This document shows, in pieces, positions 6,238 through 7,605 of a stretch of DNA of 7,605 nucleotides (within the stretch, counting starts at the first letter, position 1; the number at the start of each line of letters is the position of its first letter). A program made the position numbers and the translations under genes. The stretch comes from Candidatus Fermentibacteraceae bacterium (lineage in GTDB: Bacteria; Fermentibacterota; Fermentibacteria; Fermentibacterales; JCC-6). The notes beneath the pieces are model-generated. The model ran no database searches. It had not been told where the DNA came from and saw only the letters and a list, made by a program, of their open reading frames with translations. The stretch is taken from NCBI GenBank assembly GCA_021162285.1, contig JAGGYZ010000167.1:1-7605 (forward strand), in the 5' to 3' direction.

Positions 6238-6588
6238 TCAGTAATCTTCTTTCCGGATCCTTCTCAGCTCTCGCTCTGTGACCAGCTGTTTTTCCCAGTT
6301 ATCTCCAAGAGCTTCAATCTGCTTCTGCGTTTCCTCAGGCAGCTTCAACAGACACAGCCACTGAGTTACCCTGTCAGAAGAAATTCCATGCCTTTCGGCA
6401 AGCTGTTTTCTGGTAAGATTGTCACCGACCAGCTCATCATTCAACTCTCTGGCATATATCAAAGGGTTACGGTAGGTTCTTGTGTTAGAGGATACAACCG
6501 GCAAGTCAGGACGAGGGCAACTCAGAGTAAAGACAACACCTGTTCTTGTTCGAGTGAGCCGAAGTTGGGCGTGCCAGCAGAATATCAC
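6238..6588 (-). CDS. Small KorB/ParB-like helix-turn-helix protein (copy B, intact)
   Basis: The frame encodes 116 residues from a GTG. Residues ~1-35 are beta-prone and basic (CWHAQLRLTRTRTGVVFTLS). Residues 39-56 are helical (YRNPLIYARELNDELVGD). Residues 58-83 form a clear HTH (LTRKQLAERHGISSDRV then TQWLCLLKLP), and a charged helical tail ends RRIRKEDY. The layout resembles short HTH proteins found as accessory or C-terminal parts of serine-recombinase loci and the KorB/ParB HTH; that family link is an inference. The GTG overlaps the TGA of the upstream gene (GTGA) and lacks a good ribosome site, so translation would rely on coupling or a different start. A decayed second copy lies at 406-749. 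It could act as a small DNA-binding regulator, or be the remnant of a mobile element. Confidence 0.65.
   Translation of the reverse strand: MIFCWHAQLRLTRTRTGVVFTLSCPRPDLPVVSSNTRTYRNPLIYARELNDELVGDNLTRKQLAERHGISSDRVTQWLCLLKLPEETQKQIEALGDNWEKQLVTERELRRIRKEDY
6250..6581 (-). repeat. Direct repeat, right copy of the HTH module
   Basis: This is the partner of the repeat at 406-733, in the same orientation. Its left boundary on the window lies at the RKEDY end of the HTH protein, where the two copies diverge: copy B stops and copy A runs into a different domain. Its other boundary lies within a few bases of the stop codon of the upstream gene. In copy A the boundary is likewise just after a stop codon (768). 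Confidence 0.8.
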
Positions 6589-7605
6589 TGATCAAGCAGA
6601 GTAATCCGTTCTATATATCCTGATATATCTATAATATTGTAAATGCCTGCGGGCAGCTTTTCCCCAGAGAAGCCTGTTCCATTCCATACTCCGATGCCAC
6701 CTGAAACACTGATAGAAGAGACTTCCCTTCCGGCCAGGTCGAAAACCCTTAGGCTCATGGGAGAGTCTATATCACTGAACACAGTAACCGAACCGGTAAC
6801 AGGATTCTGAGAAACGGTGAACTGAGCCTCACAGGACATGTCTGAGGATGAATTCTCTATCCCGAGTGTGCTGTAGTCGAACCAGCAGAAGGTGGGAAAG
6901 TAATCTATCTGAGGTTCGGTTTCTACTTGACTAAATATGACAAACAGATTACCAGCTGTATCGACGACTCCATGCGGATTGTGAATGTCTTCGGGATCTT
7001 CATCGGAATAATCATATGCAAGTTGCCAACTCACAACTGTATTCCCTTCTGAATCAAACACCTTATAAAACATTTTGTTTTCAGCTGCATAGCCGCACCA
7101 GAACAGGTAAAATCTGTCCGGCTCCGGTAAGGCAGAAACTATAAAATCGACACTAGTATCCATTTCAGGCGGCTCTGGAATAACAAGGGGTTTGACGTCA
7201 ATGAGAACATCTCCTGTTTCTCCATCAAGCTTCCAGAAATAGATAGTCTGTGTCGGATCAAGAAACGCTTCCTCAATGATAAGCAAGTTTCTTTCTGAAT
7301 CGATTTGAAGTACAGGGAATCTCGAACAGTTGGCCATGTAGACTGATGTAAAATCAGTCAGAGGGACTACGGTATTTCCTTCAAGATCATATTGAATGTA
7401 GAGATAATTGTGAACCAGCGAATCCTGCACAACCACATGCACCCTGTTCCCATCAACTAGAATGACGCCTCCGTCATTCGCTCCCTCAATAATCCATTTG
7501 TATTCTGTTGTGAAACCCGAATCAGGAGATGGACTCCAGACGGCGTAGAACACTTCCATTCCTTCAAAACCGCCGTCATACAGTACATGAAGTCGCCCTA
7601 GACTG
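6585..7605 (-). CDS. 3' part of a secreted beta-rich (propeller-like) protein with Por-type C-terminal domain
   Basis: The frame is open to the window edge: 15 more codons (SLGRLHVLYDGGFEG) precede the ATG at 7559 without a stop and read like the same fold, so the true start is outside. About 339 residues are visible. From the ATG numbering, residues 1-230 show repeated short strands with Asp/Gly turns (DGNRVHVVVQDS, YDLEGNTVV, DSERNLLIIEE, FDSEGNTVVSW, DTAGNLFVIFSQ), typical of secreted propeller or BNR-like proteins. Residues ~243-324 match a FlgD-Ig/T9SS type A-like tail: FTVSQNPVTGSVTV, LRVFDLAGREV, WNGTGFSGEKLPAGIYNI, ending ITLLDQ. The tail implies surface or extracellular export. The TGA stop overlaps the GTG of the HTH gene. 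Function beyond a probable binding protein is unknown. Confidence 0.85.
   Translation of the reverse strand, partial: SLGRLHVLYDGGFEGMEVFYAVWSPSPDSGFTTEYKWIIEGANDGGVILVDGNRVHVVVQDSLVHNYLYIQYDLEGNTVVPLTDFTSVYMANCSRFPVLQIDSERNLLIIEEAFLDPTQTIYFWKLDGETGDVLIDVKPLVIPEPPEMDTSVDFIVSALPEPDRFYLFWCGYAAENKMFYKVFDSEGNTVVSWQLAYDYSDEDPEDIHNPHGVVDTAGNLFVIFSQVETEPQIDYFPTFCWFDYSTLGIENSSSDMSCEAQFTVSQNPVTGSVTVFSDIDSPMSLRVFDLAGREVSSISVSGGIGVWNGTGFSGEKLPAGIYNIIDISGYIERITLLDQ

Noticed and set aside
1..7605. CRISPR array, tRNA or rRNA gene, transposase or integrase
   Set aside because: No regular short repeats, cloverleaf-like segments or recombinase catalytic motifs were seen. The HTH copies only hint at a link to recombinase loci.

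Overview
All protein-coding signal lies on the minus strand, so the window reads right to left as one run of closely packed genes. The proteins are mostly large and exported: a lipoprotein, proteins with N-terminal signal peptides, and two with C-terminal FlgD-like/Por-type (type IX secretion) tails. Tails of this kind, beta-propellers and FGE-like lipoproteins are typical of the FCB superphylum and related candidate phyla (Fermentibacteria/Aegiribacteria, Eisenbacteria, WOR-3 and similar). No marker gene is present, so this placement is an inference from style only.

Layout in transcription order: (1) 7605-6585, the 3' part of a secreted beta-rich/propeller-like protein with a Por-type tail, open at the window edge. 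(2) 6588-6238, a small helix-turn-helix (HTH) protein of the KorB/ParB-like type, called copy B, whose GTG start overlaps the preceding stop. (3) A 135-bp intergenic region with a possible promoter that contains a run of seven C residues. (4) 6102-3271, a 943-residue exported protein: a probable TIM-barrel glycosidase-like region, a CARDB-like domain and a C-terminal beta-sandwich ending in a GWIKLTE motif. (5) 3261-1858, a six-repeat beta-propeller with a FlgD-like tail. (6) 1844-768, a lipoprotein with a Kre9/KNH-like Ig domain and an FGE-sulfatase (SUMF1) domain that lacks the catalytic cysteines. (7) 749-406, a second, frameshifted copy of the HTH gene (copy A). It runs directly into (8) 405-49, an orphan C-terminal beta-sandwich domain related to the end of the 943-residue protein. 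(9) 36-1, the start of another exported protein behind a consensus Shine-Dalgarno.

Genes 4 to 6 are separated by 9 and 13 bp and look like one operon producing surface or periplasmic proteins. The carbohydrate-related folds suggest polysaccharide handling, but no substrate can be read from the sequence.

The most unusual point is the architecture. Two direct copies of the HTH module, about 5.8 kb apart, bracket the three-gene cassette, and each is followed by the same type of KLTE-ending domain. The left unit is decayed (frameshift plus fusion to a domain remnant). This looks like an old [HTH + sandwich protein] duplication, or a mobile HTH element, that has partly collapsed.
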